A stretch of DNA of 64,000 nucleotides from positions 82,648,981 through 82,712,980 of the forward strand of contig NC_088800.1 of the NCBI RefSeq assembly GCF_011386835.1, given 5' to 3'. The notes beneath the pieces are model-generated. The model searched no databases, was not told where the DNA came from, and saw only the letters and a program-made list of their open reading frames with translations. A program made the translations under genes and the position numbers. Positions 12,164 through 22,149 of this stretch are shown one piece after another. The DNA comes from Chrysemys picta bellii (lineage: Eukaryota; Chordata; Testudines; Emydidae). Every line of letters begins with the position of its first letter. Within the stretch, counting starts at the first letter, position 1.

Positions 12164-12637
12164 AGAGCTGGTTGGAACTCAGGATTTCAATTCCACAGGA
12201 AATCCTGACATTGAGATTTCCCTTCATCCCAATCCGAAGAGAAAAAAAAGTCAACATTCCCTGCAAAACAAAACTTCTGAAAAATTTCATTTCAACAGGT
12301 TTCAGAGTAGCAGCCGTGTTAGTCTGTATCCGCAAAAAGAAGAACAGGAGTACTTGTGGCACCTTAGAGACTAACAAATTTATTAGAGCATAAGCTTTCG
12401 TGGACTACAGCCCACTTCTTCGGATGCATCCTGTTCTTCATTTCAACAGGGGCAATGCACTTCATTTAATATTTGCATTAGAATATAAAAGAGGAAACAG
12501 TCAAAAGGAAGGAAGCACCTCGATATTTATCACAATTTTACACTAAAATCAATACATTCCTGCCAAATATTTTGATGTCACAAAGTATTTTCCCCAATGG
12601 AAAACCATGCCAGCAGAAATGTTTTGACCAGCTCTAG
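12164..12637. mobile_element. Palindromic MITE interrupted by a retro-insertion
   Basis: The ends agagctggttgg (12164 on) and ttttgaccagctct (to 12637) are inverted repeats. The same ends occur at 23901-24157 (ttagagctggttgaaaag / tttctgactagctctaa) and, less well kept, at 44593-44696 and 61350-61581. The interior is AT-rich and non-coding. It is split by the 12300-12436 insertion, whose duplicated target lies within this element. Confidence 0.7.
12300..12436 (-). mobile_element. Retro-inserted turtle repeat, Penelope-like end, with hammerhead-like fold
   Basis: A perfect 14-bp direct repeat ttcatttcaacagg (12286-12299, 12437-12450) brackets 137 bp. This length fits target-primed insertion and not a DNA transposon. 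The sequence (gtagcagccgtgttagtctg ... gtggcaccttagagactaac ... taagctttcgtgg) is a repeat I recall as very abundant in turtles; a related copy is at 63543-63811. On the minus strand 12386-12430 reads as a hammerhead-like core: a degraded CUGAUGA (CCGAAGA), a 5-bp stem gtggg/tccac, GAAA and a small stem agc-ttat-gct. Assignment to Penelope-like elements is inference. Confidence 0.7.
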
Positions 12638-12642
12638 CATTA

Positions 12643-13936
12643 ATGATTTGCCCAGAAGACTCCTTAAGCTGAGGTCTCCAATTTTACTGTCTGTGGTTTG
12701 CAGGCAGTTTTAATGAACAGCAGCACCGTGACCTGTTGGATTCTGACCCCTCTCTGTCTTTTATGGGCACAGATTTAAATTTTCAGGGCCACAGGCAACC
12801 CTGGAGAAGAGATGCTGGTCTGAGTCTCAGAATATATTAGGATAGTGATTTACTGAGTGGAGACATCCATTCATTAGAAGGAATTGCAGTGAAAACAAAA
12901 CATGACATGAGTACCAGAGCTCTGTTGACAATGCAGGAAACTTGAGCACCTCAGTAGTTCTAAAATTAAATTGTGTTCATTAAAAAATGCCAGTTTTATT
13001 GATACTAAAAGTCTGCAGAACTCTACAGGGTCTGTCCACCCTGGAACTCGAACATAGTCAGCTAATGAATTCACATATTGGCCCTGGAATGTAGATCTGC
13101 AAGATTATACCCACTTCACAGACCAAGAAGTTGAGGCACGGATTTAGTAACATGCTCCAGGACACACAACTAATGAGTCCCAAAGCCAACAATACAATGC
13201 ACTCTTCTGCAATAACCACGGCAGGCATTTGCTTCCCAAATACACCATTCTGTGTGGCATGGCTGGAAGTTACAACATCCCCTGGCCCATCCCACAGATG
13301 GTGACCCTGAAAATATTTTTGATAAAGGAATAAACCAAGCACATTTTAGAAGAGCCTCAAATTGGCCTAGAGATTGAACCCAGACATAATTGCAGGTATC
13401 TTCAAGTGATTTGCAGACCCAGTCAGATAGCTAGCTGTCTTAATGCCATAAAATGCACCCTAAATTATCGGCAATGGTAAAACTGTACTCACACCTGTCT
13501 GCAGATATTAAATACAATGTTATTCTTGCCTCTTTGGCCTGAGGGGTGAGCCAGACTGAGTCCCTGCAGGGTTCTTTCCAGTAGGATGAGAAAGGGCTTA
13601 CATCAGGCATATTCTCAGAATAGCTTGTTTATTTACAATAAGTGCACACAAAGTCCAGTAGAAATAAACAAATCATTTCTTTCAGAAAACCCCATTTCTG
13701 CTCCTTCCTCACGCTCTTTGCCCAAAAAGCTCCATCTCTCTGCTTCTTTTCAGGGTTATGCTCACAATCCCTTCTTCCAGGCTTTCTGCCTCCAATCAAT
13801 ATCCTAGCCCCTGCATTTACAACAAAGGAAGACACTTGTTTTTCTTCACGTAGACACTTGCTACGGACGGAAGAGATTTCTCCATTGTAGTAGATCCACC
13901 CCCTTGAGAGGCAATAAATGGAAGAATTCTGTCAAC
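12643..13936. other. Unique sequence with a possible old SINE piece
   Basis: About 13105-13190 (cttcacagaccaagaagttg aggcac ... ggacacacaactaatgag) resembles the middle of a MIR/CORE SINE. The rest shows no gene or repeat I recognise. Short frames near 13586-13890 occur on both strands and look random. Confidence 0.4.
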
Positions 13937-14054
13937 CTAGTTGTGTCTACACTGGGGCTTAGGTTGGCTTAACTGTCTCTCAAGGATGTGAATTTGTCAC
14001 ACTCCTGAGTGATGTAGCTAGGTCGACTTAAGTTTTAGGTGTAGACCAGGCCTC
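13937..14054 (-). mobile_element. Harbinger-like MITE, copy A
   Basis: tgtctacactggggcttagg ... gtagctaggtcgacttaag ... gtgtagaccaggcct is the reverse complement of the type at 14123-14241. The two copies form an inverted pair about 70 bp apart. Termini with tgtctacact / gtgtagacca are typical of Harbinger MITEs in turtles. Confidence 0.7.
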
Positions 14055-14122
14055 TGACCTACCATCCACCCTACTGCCTTAGGCAATAGTACCACAGCCC
14101 TCAGCTGTTTTTATGACATAAA

Positions 14123-14241
14123 AGGCCAAGTCTACACTAAAAAGATAGTCTGACCCCACCTACATTGCTCAGGGGTGTGAAAAATCCACACCCCTGTGTG
14201 ACATAGGTAAGCCAACCTAAACCCCAGTGTAGACAGCACTA
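14123..14241 (+). mobile_element. Harbinger-like MITE, copy B
   Basis: aggccaagtctacactaaaa ... caggggtgtgaaaaatccac acccctg ... ccccagtgtagacagcacta. The internal hairpin caggggtgtg-aaaaatc-cacacccctg is perfect over 10 bp. It abuts the left end of the larger Harbinger element at 14242 and shares the cta at the junction. Confidence 0.75.
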
Positions 14242-14466
14242 GGGGTATGTCTACACTGGCAGACATACAGAGCCGGCAGTTACTGCACTGCTCAGAGAGC
14301 GCTGAAGGGAAACTGCTGTTGTGCATTCACACTGTCAGCTGCCTATGCAATAGCGTGTTCACACTTGCAGCAGTATTCGGAGTGGTGCACTCTGGGCAGC
14401 TATCCCACAAAACATCTCTTCCTCTTCTGCCGCTAAGAGTTGTGGGAAGGCGGAGGGGGTCACGGG

Positions 14467-14606
14467 GCATCCATCTCTGGAGATATTTAAGAGTAGGTTA
14501 GATAAATGTCTATCAGGGATGGTCTAGACAGTATTTGGTCCTGCCACGAGGGCAGGGGACTGGACTCAATGACCTCTCGAGGTCCCTTCCAGCCCTAGAA
14601 TTTATG
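14467..14606 (+). repeat. CR1 3' end inserted in Harbinger
   Basis: catccatctctggagatatt ... gtctatcagggatggtctag ... ctggactcaatgacctctcg aggtcccttccagccctag is the CR1 3' untranslated end. It is 5'-truncated, lies in plus orientation, and is inserted upstream of the transposase remnant. Confidence 0.85.
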
Positions 14607-14720
14607 AATGCCCCGTGATGCGTTGCTTCACATCCCAGCAATACCTGTGCTTTTGTCGTCATTTGGTGCCATCTTTCAATGGCTTGTGTACTGTGTGCTC
14701 TGCTCCTTCGGGCTGCAGGA

Positions 14721-15150
14721 ATGGATTAATCGGAAGGGGTATTTCTCAATGGTTGTCCAGGGGCTTGTGGCTCACCATTGGCGTTTCACGGACATTAACG
14801 CAGGCTGGTCCAGAAAGATTCATGATGCACGAGGAAGCTGCAAGCAGGGACTTTCTTCCAGGACCAGAAGGTCACCGTTAGGGAAGTCGAAATGCCCATT
14901 GTGATCCTGGGAGACCCTGCCTACCCCTTAATGCTGTGGCTTATGAAGCCATACACAGGGCACCTTGACAGCAGCAAGGAGCAGTACAACAGGCTGACTA
15001 AGTGCTGAATGGCTGTTGAGAGTGCTTTTGGCCATTTAAAGGCCCGCTGGTGCTGCCTAGATGGGAGGCTGGATCTGGACAATGACAAAATTCCTATGCT
15101 TATAGCCGTATGCTCCATAATATTTGTGAGGGGAAGGGTGAAAGCTTCAC
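14721..15150 (+). pseudogene. PIF/Harbinger (HARBI1-like) transposase remnant
   Basis: An early ATG context (ctgcaggaatggat, 14711-14726) is followed by an apparent large internal deletion that removed the N-terminal half. Next comes VAHHWRFTDINAGWSRKIHD, then a frameshift, then KLQAGTFFQDQKVT, MPIVILGDPAYPL, MKPYTGHLDSSKEQ, a stop (15006-15008) and VESAFGHLKARW. GDPAYPL carries the second catalytic Asp and VESAFG the catalytic Glu of the DDE triad (DDE_Tnp_4 family). The region with the first Asp is missing. The intact enzyme would cut and paste the element; this copy cannot. It converges on the Myb/SANT gene. Confidence 0.88.
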
Positions 15151-15307
15151 CCTATGCTCAGGAATGCAGTACTTGTAATGCTAGGAGGCGATTGTGATTG
15201 GTGCAGATGATGAACCAAGAACGTTTAAGAAAATTGCCTGAGCTCTGTTTGCTTTCAAACCAAAACAATTTGTTTAATAAAAAACACCCACAGGAGGAAA
15301 GAGACAG

Positions 15308-15333
15308 AAACAAACAAACAAACAAAAAACACC
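15308..15333. repeat. (AAAC)n microsatellite
   Basis: aaacaaacaaacaaacaaaa between the two Harbinger genes. A short simple repeat with no coding role. Confidence 0.9.
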
Positions 15334-15658
15334 ACATCAGCAGTGAGGGGAATGGGGGAAGGGAGGGTCCCAGGAGGAGATGGGGTCCTGGGATTGTTAA
15401 AGATTTGTGTTTGTCCAATTATCATATCCACCCTTCTCCTTTGGAGTACAGTGCAGTGGGTACTGTACTTCAGCAGGGCTAAACTGGAGCAGGACAGGTG
15501 TTGAGTGCAGTGGGTACTGGGAGTCCGTGGGGCTGGACTGTGACAAGGGGGGGGAGGAGTAGAATGCAGATGGGTACAGACGGGAGGCAGGAGGCTGATA
15601 AGAGTGTTGGCAGTGTCTGGGGGGCGCATGGGAAGGAATTTTTTGAGAGCGGCTGCAG

Positions 15659-16151
15659 CAGTAGCATAGCTAGCGGGGTGCAGGTGAAGCAGCCGCTTCC
15701 CCTCACCCCTTTTCCCAAAAGCGGCGCCTTTCCAAAGGCAGCTGCCGGCTGGAGGAGCGAGGGGGGGGCGCAGGCTGGCCGCCCGCAGCATGGCCAGCAG
15801 CCATGGGGGGTGGCGAGCATGTGGCCGAAGGAGCTGGGGGGCGCAGCATGCGGCCTGGCCCCGCAGCCGCGGCCGGAGGAGCGAGGGGGAGCACAGGCTG
15901 GCCGCCCGCAGCACGGCCAAAGGAGCAGGGGGCGCAGCATGCGGCCTGGCCCCGCAGATGTGGCTGGAGGAGCGGGGGGAGGGGCGCAGGCTGGCCGCCC
16001 ACAGCGCGGCCGGCAGCCATGGGGGGGCAGCGGGCGCGCGGCTGGAGGAGCGGGGGGAGGGGCGGTCAGCGGTGCAGCCGAAGGAGGAGCCGAGGGGGGG
16101 GGGCTTTTTTAGGTTTGCTCCCCCTCCTCTTAAAAGCTGGCTATGCCACTG
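15659..16151. mobile_element. GC-rich hAT-like element with minisatellite core
   Basis: TIRs of 16 bp (cagtagcatagctagc, 15659-15674; gctggctatgccactg, 16136-16151) match at 14 of 16. They are flanked by 8-bp duplications ggctgcag (15651-15658) and ggttgcag (16152-16159), 7 of 8 identical, as for hAT. The 493-bp body is a GC-rich degenerate tandem repeat of ggaggagcg, caggctggccgcccgcagca and agcatgcggcctggcc. Long frames on both strands (up to about 220 codons) arise from this composition and are not genes. It interrupts exon 2 of the Myb/SANT gene. Confidence 0.9.
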
Positions 16152-16456
16152 GGTTGCAGGGGAGAGCGGACGCGGAGCTGCTCGGATTGCAGTGCTAGTA
16201 CCACCTGGAGCATGTCCGCTTGGCGCTCCATGACGTCTAGGAACCTCTCCGCGACTTCGTTCTGGCGCGCTGCATTCTCCTTTTAGTCCCTCTTCTCATT
16301 GTCCCACCACTCCTTCAATTCTTGTTTTTCGGCCGTGGAGTGCATCATGACCTCACGCAGAAAGTCCTCTTTAGTTTTTCCATGGCCGCTTTCTAGTTCT
16401 ATGCAGCTGTTCAGCCGGCGACAACAAAGAGGGAGGCTGGGCTCCCAAGGTCATAT

Positions 16457-17568
16457 CTGTGACGCCAAAATGCAACATTTTACAGCAGCAGTATTGTTTG
16501 CAACACAACACAGCCACTATTCACATACCTGGCGCTTATCTGGCTGACCCCAGGCAAGCACACATGAGCCACAAGACCCCCAAAATGGTGGGTAACCGCA
16601 GGGACAGGGGAAAGGAGTGTTCCAGGATCGTACTGTACACTAGGCACGTGGCTCTTGGGGAGAGCCAGCACTGTAGCAGGGTGGGGGGGCTTATAATCAT
16701 TCCTGTCCCCACATTTTCCCCACAGAACAGTGTTCATTATGGAAGATCTCGCTACTGAGGGTGAGCAGGGAATCAAGGGAGGGTCTTCTCCAAGACTGTG
16801 GCTTCTGCCCTGGCCCTTATGCAGCTCGCCTGTGTGTGGCAATAGTCACCCATCCCCCATGAGGGCAGAGTGGCACAGGAAAGTTACCATTATTGGTGTA
16901 AGAAACAAAGCAGCACTGCCGAGGAACCTGCGACAGCGGATTGCCCAATATCTCCACGAGAGTTTCCTGGAGATCCCCGTGAAGTGAGGGAGAGTCAATC
17001 AACACCCTGTTCTGCCGCTCAGACTAAGCATGTGGTGGTATGCGCATCATACAGACACAGGCCTGCTTTCTGCAACCCTCCTGCCCCCAACAACTCACCT
17101 CAGTGATTCTGTGGTAAACCCAGGACAAACAGCTACAAGCGGGAGGAGGGCAGTAATTAGTCCCAGAGGGTTAAAAGGCCTCTCCCAATCCACTGAGGAG
17201 AGAGAACCACAGGAAAACAAGATACAGCTGGAAAAGGGGTTACTAGGGAACTAATTAGGTTCAGCTGGCTCCAACTGCTTGAGACCTTTTTAAACCCAAC
17301 CCTGCGTGGAAGGAGGGGGGTGAGAGAAGCCTTCAGTAGGCTGGGTGCAGCAAGACACCGAACCCTTCCAGCAAGGAAGGCTGCACTCCCTCCCCAGAAG
17401 GGAAGGAAAACAAGCACAAGGAACTGACTGGGGAAAGGAATAGCCGGACCCTGTGCTACCTGTAAGGATCTGCCTTGCCCAAGCCTGTGTCTCCAAGGCC
17501 AAAAGGACGGAGCCTGCTGAGGAGAAGAAGGTACTTTGCCACAATTCTCAAAAATCGAAGCCACTTAC
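16457..17568 (-). other. Intron of the Myb/SANT transposon gene
   Basis: On the minus strand the donor GTAAGT (17568-17563) and acceptor ggcgtcacag (to 16457) flank 1112 bp. Joining the exons at these sites restores the protein order I know for this family (EEAP then MTLGAQPPSLL). The splice sites look intact although the exons are broken. About 434 bp of the intron is the later insertion at 17110-17543. Confidence 0.7.
17110..17543. mobile_element. Candidate solo LTR in the Myb-gene intron
   Basis: It starts tgtggtaaac, ends ctttgccaca, and is flanked by a 4-bp direct repeat attc (17106-17109, 17544-17547), as expected for an LTR of 434 bp. The plus strand has agagggttaaaaggcctctc, a CCAAT-like tcccaatcc and gacctttttaaacccaac, which could be promoter parts. 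It has no internal coding region. A 4-bp match can occur by chance, so the LTR label is provisional. Confidence 0.55.
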
Positions 17569-18379
17569 CAGGGGCTTCCTCTCCTGTTTGCACTTCCCCA
17601 AGATCCGACAGCTGTGACTGGCTAGCCTACTGGCTGCATGCATCTCTGACCTCCCAGTCGTCCTCTGCCTCTAGGTCCCCCTCCCCTGCCCCTCCTCGTC
17701 CAAGATTTCCTCCTCCTGGCTCAGTCCACTCTCAACTGGCATGCAAGCCACCGAAGTATCCACAGCGGCCTTCGCAATGGAGGTGGGATCGCTGAGTATC
17801 GCGTCCAGCTCTTTGTAGAACCGGCAGCTCGTGGGCACAGCACCGGAGCAGCGGTTTGCTCCCGCGCCTTGTGGTAGGCGTTCCACAGCTCCTTCTCTTT
17901 GACCTTGCACTGCAGTGTGTCCCGGTCATGGCCCTTTTCTGTCATGCATCATAAAATCTGACTGTAGGTATCCTATGGCTGGCACACAGCTGGGAGTGGG
18001 CAGCCTCCTCTCCCCAAATGCTGACGAGGTCCAGCAGCTAGGCATTGCTCTAAGTGGGGGATTGCCTGGTGTGTGGAACAGGCATGGTCACCTGGAAAGA
18101 TGTGCTGAGACCACTGCATGCGTGACTGAGCAGACAGGAAGGGGACTTTCAAAATTCCCAAGGAATTTAAGGAGTGGGGTTCACAGTTGGTCACCTGTGG
18201 GCAGGGCAGTAGAGTTCAAACCGATGACCAGAGCGGCGAGAACAAGCATTGTGGGACACTTCCTGGAGGCCCATCACAGTGCAGTAATTGACCAGGGTGT
18301 CTACACTGGCACCACAGCGCTGTAGTCCTGGCACAGAAAGCTGCTTTACTGTGCAGAAACTTGCCAGGGTAGACAAGAC

Positions 18380-18541
18380 CTAGGTTGATGGAAGAATTCT
18401 TCTGTCAACTTAGCTGCCACCTCTTGGAGAGTTGGATTAACTCCAGTGATGGGAGACCCTGTTCCATTGCTATAGGGAGTGTCTACACTGAAGTACTACA
18501 GCAGCGCTGCTGTAGCGGTTTAAGTGTAGACGTAGCCAGAA
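18380..18541 (-). mobile_element. Truncated Harbinger-like MITE
   Basis: taggttgatggaagaattct tctgtcaacttagct ... ctatagggagtgtctacact gaagtactacagcagcgctg ... aagtgtagacgtagcc is the reverse complement of one half of the full-length Harbinger MITE type. It abuts the right end of the larger Harbinger element. Confidence 0.65.
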
Positions 18542-18841
18542 GAGAGGCTGATTGCTCCTTCTGTCGAGCCTGAAAGAGTACTTGGAACACCCATTGGCTA
18601 TAGTGAGGTTTGTGATAATCTTTGGATCCAAGATCCAGCTGCTGGCAGCCCCTAGCATCTTTCAGTATGATAATGTTTTTCAAAATCAGGCCCACGACTT
18701 CCTAAAATGCAACATGGCCAAAAAGCCTCCCCATGCTATCGAAAAATACTCAGCAGCTAGAAATAGAATGAAAATCTCTTATCTGCCCATAGACACAGAA
18801 CTGAGTGTCTGTTCTTCATACATGCTGCTCATAGAAGTCCC

Positions 18842-19382
18842 AGTGACCAAGGGAGAAAATTATTCTCATCTGGAGTACTGTGCCCAGTTTGGGGCTCTAC
18901 ACTACAAGAAGGATGTGGAAAAATTGGAAAGAGTCCAGCGGAGGGCAACAAAAATGATTAGGGGGCTGGAGCACACGACTTATGAGGAGAGGTTGAGGGA
19001 ACTGGGATTGTTTAGGTTGAAGAGGAGAAGAATGAGGGGGGGGGATTTGATCGCTACTTACAACTACCTGAAAAGGGGTCCCAAAGAGGATGGATCTAGA
19101 CTGTTCTCAGTGGTACCAGATGATAGAACAAGGAGTAATGGTCTCAAGTTGCAGTGGGGGAGGTCTAGGTTGGATATTAGGAAACACTATTTCACTAGGA
19201 GGGTGGTGAAGCACTGGAATGGATTCCCTAGGGAGGTGGTGGAATCTCCTTCCTTAGAGGTTTAAGGCCCGGCTTGACAAAGCCCTGGCTGGGATGATTT
19301 AGTTGGGGATTGGCCCTGCTTTGAGCAGGGGTTGACTAGATGACCTCTTGAGGTCCCTTCCAACCCTGATATTCTATGATTT
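18842..19382 (+). pseudogene. 5'-truncated CR1 LINE with ORF2 C-terminus
   Basis: The frame ending at 19263-19265 reads [80 protein letters not shown] and [20 protein letters not shown]. This is the C-terminal end of CR1 reverse transcriptase ORF2. The 3' untranslated end follows (tggactagatgacctc-like, cccttccaaccctgatattc, tatgat). The polymerase core is absent by 5' truncation. The frame is open for about 140 codons, so the copy is fairly young compared with its neighbours. Confidence 0.93.
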
Positions 19383-19834
19383 TTCATCTGCAATTTTGCC
19401 AGAGTCGTTTTTGGTGCAATGAACTGCAATTTCCCTACTGCCTATCAGGTCTGAGATGAGTGTCCACAGACAAATAGAACAGCTGCCAAGCTTCTTCATT
19501 AGGACCATCATACTACATGGTAAAGTTCATTTAACTAATTGTCAACATCTAAATAGTGCCAATATCTGAGCAGGCTCACTTTCTGCTGCTGGTTCTTTTG
19601 GAAATTTGGATGCTCATGCCAAGTTTTCTGGTTGCCTTCTGTTGCACAATTTCTCGTATGGCTTCTGGTGGCTACTTTAGTCTCATTTTGCTCTTGGCTT
19701 TTGCTCTTATGCCTAGGGATGTTGTGAAGGCTAAAAGTATAAGTGAGCTGTAAAAGAATTAGAGAAGTTCATGGAGGATAGGTCCATCAATGGCTATTAG
19801 CCAAGATGGTCAGGCACGCAACCCCATACTTCAA

Positions 19835-20000
19835 GTGTCACTAAACCTCTGACTACCAAAAGCTGGGATGGGACAGCAGCGGATGGATCGCTCAATAGTT
19901 GCCCTGTTCTGTTCATTCCCTCTGAAGCATCTGACAGTGGCCAGTGCCAGACTACTAGGCTACATTGACTATTCATTTGACCCAGCATAGCCATTCTTAA
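19835..20000 (+). repeat. CR1-related 3' end
   Basis: gggatgggacagcagcggat, ctcaatagttgccctgttct gttcattccctctgaagcat, ctgacagtggccagtgccag ... cagcatagccattctta. A second plus-strand copy lies at 63058-63238 with the same order. I recognise this as a LINE 3' end common in turtles, probably a CR1 subfamily. Confidence 0.65.
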
Positions 20001-22149
20001 GGTCAGGCAACAGCTATGCCAGACACCTGGCTGGACACCTGTGTAGAATTAACCAATCAGGTGTGTGTTTGTGTGGTGTGATTGTCCTCTTCGTCACCAA
20101 ACCACTACCTCAGAGTGACGTACAAGCACCAGTTCTACTTAGTCGTCTCCCCTTAACCAAACTTGTAGAACCTGTTTTTTCTCCAGTGGAGACTGGCTCT
20201 TTGCCTATCTGACAGCAACAGAACTCAGAACTGATAAGCCCCAGATGTCTGTGGAATATAGACAGCCTATTCTGACAATGAGCTGCCAACTTCTCATTTC
20301 AAGCATGTTGTGCAAGGTTTAAAAATAAAGTCATCAGGGGCTGGCATTGTTGATCTTAGACAGTTTGCGAGAGTGGGGATTTAGAACATACTCTTGGTTT
20401 TTTTTAAGTGATATTGCTGTTATTGTGGCCTTTGGGTCCCCATTGTGCTGGGGACGGACAGACGCACACACACACACTTCCTGCCCCCCAAAGAGAATTA
20501 ACCTAGGTACTTTGAAAAAAATATATATTGTATATCAGCCAGGATTTTGAGGGTGGTCTGAGCCCATCCAGCATCAATATACACCACATTCACATAGGGG
20601 AGTCCCAAGATATAGGTTTGTTTTTTAAGTATATAAACACACTTCCCATTGAGCTGTCCTCAGACAAATGTATGCCTCTCCTGCCCAGAGAGGCATTTAG
20701 GTTCAGGTGTATGAAAGGATTATTCTCTCTGAAACGGTGTTTACTTGCATAGAAAATGAGTCTGAGTAATCCAAAATTACGGAAAACATTGCTCAATCCA
20801 AAAAGCTTTATTAGTGTGGCCTGACTGTAGGTTCTTAACAAGGACAGGTTCTTCAATCAATAGCTTAATTGTCTTCCTGGCTTGTGTAGCTTTCAGCTAC
20901 AGTCACTGATTAATCTCCCAAACTAACAGAGGTCACTCAGCAAGTGAGTTAAACCTTCATGGATTGATCAACAGGCCTCCAAGGATTTTCTGCTCGAGTT
21001 TGGTGAGAGTGGTAATGCACTTGACAGCATGTGCATCATCCAGACCATAGAAACATCCCTGCTCCTGCAACGCCATGGGAGTTGTCACGAGTGTATTTTT
21101 TTTCCTGTGGGAAAGAATGGCTTTCAGCTTCTCTGAGGATGATGATGCACTGCCGTAGATGTCCATGCCAGCAGGGTACTGTCATCTGGCATCATTTTTC
21201 CTTTGCGTCTTGACTTAGAGCCTTTTCCTTCCTTTCCAGATCTTGCTTCTAGCATAGCTTAAATCTCTGCTTTATGCTAGTTCTCTTTGAATTGGTATCT
21301 TTAAATACTAGTGAAACAAAAACTACAGAAAGCAGCAAAACATTCTACTGCTACTCAACCCCTCAGCAACTCCCTACCAGCCTCCCATACCTCTCACTTG
21401 CACCTACGTTTCCTCTTTTAGATACAAGATAAATTCTTCCCCTATCACACAACCTTCTTCAGATTTGCCATTAATCTTATAAACAAGATGTTCATAGGAA
21501 GAAGCTTCTGTCGTGTCAGAGCAATTTATTAACAGTGGGGCATAAGAGCTTTCCTACTGTCTAAAGGATCAATCTCTTTGGCTGACTGGGGCAGTGACAA
21601 TATGTATCTATATTTTTGACAGTGACATGCAAAGGAAAACCAAATTGGCTTTGTGCCCTTCGCTGCAGTTTTAAGATGTACAAGGGAGGCCTGGAAAAAT
21701 TGGTGGTTTGGTTTTTCCTACTTGGCATCAATGGCGCAATACTGATTTATAGCCATATCCTCAGTGGCTTTTGGTTTTTATTGGCCCTGGAATATTATTT
21801 AGGGGACTAGAGAACTAGTAGGTTTGTGACCTCACAGTTACTAAGGAATTGTAACATGATTAATGGTCCACTCCAGTCCCTAGGGAAATAGAGGAACAGT
21901 GCTTGGGAAGTGAGAACTTGGCAGATGGTTGTTAGAGAATGGGCTATACACAGAGACGCAACGGATTGATTTCAAGAGCAAAGTGCTAAAGAAGTCCTCC
22001 CACAAAAAAGGGAAGACGAGACAATTCTGAGATCTTCAAGGTTAAAAAACAGCCAGAAAGACCCAAATCCCTTCAGGCCTTGCAAGTTTTTACCCTCTTA
22101 GATGGTCCAGCCACAGGGTGAGGTGAAGGCAGAGGACAAGTATACACGG
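20001..22149. other. Mostly unique sequence; CA repeat and unexplained minus-strand frame
   Basis: A short CA run lies at 20463-20476. A minus-strand frame (21166-20957) reads MDIYGSASSSSEKLKAILSH at its start and ends with a stop, with an AATAAA-type signal about 150 bp downstream (20812-20807). I do not recognise the protein. It might be a decayed retrocopy or chance. No other feature seen. Confidence 0.4.

Larger units (their letters stand above)
15479..18060 (-). pseudogene. Harbinger Myb/SANT-like protein, two exons, disrupted
   Basis: The minus strand shows the accessory DNA-binding protein of Harbinger. Exon 1 (about 18060-17569) has LLDLVSIWGEEAAHSQL, MTEKGHDRDTLQCKVKEKEL, WNAYHKAREQ (the Myb/SANT-like trihelix) and an acidic stretch ESGLSQEEEILDEE, with frameshifts and stops. 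The exon ends at a GTAAGT donor (17568-17563). Exon 2 begins after a CAG acceptor (16459-16457) with MTLGAQPPSLLSPAEQLHR, then FLREVMMHSTAEKQELKEWW, RFLDVMERQADMLQVVLALQ and NSFPCAPQTLPTLL, ending at a stop at 15479-15481. Exon 2 is split by the hAT-like element at 15659-16151, and the intron holds a candidate LTR. In the family this protein is thought to help the transposase bind and enter the nucleus. It is non-functional here. Confidence 0.88.
14242..18379. mobile_element. Degenerate PIF/Harbinger transposon with nested insertions
   Basis: Both protein types of an autonomous Harbinger are present as remnants: a DDE transposase on the plus strand and a Myb/SANT-like protein on the minus strand, arranged tail to tail. 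The left end ggggtatgtctacactggc and right end (reverse complement gtcttgtctaccctggc) are diverged inverted repeats, with a possible 3-bp duplication cta (14239-14241, 18380-18382). Inside are a CR1 tail (14467-14606), a hAT-like element (15659-16151) and a candidate LTR (17110-17543). The exact ends are a best estimate; the coding evidence is strong. Confidence 0.75.

Noticed and set aside
15255..16233. Several long frames (105-221 codons) on both strands near 15.3-16.2 kb
   Set aside because: They arise in the GC-rich tandem core of the hAT-like element; peptide content is low complexity and mirrored on both strands. Only the minus-strand end (about 15479-15650) is genuine transposon coding sequence.
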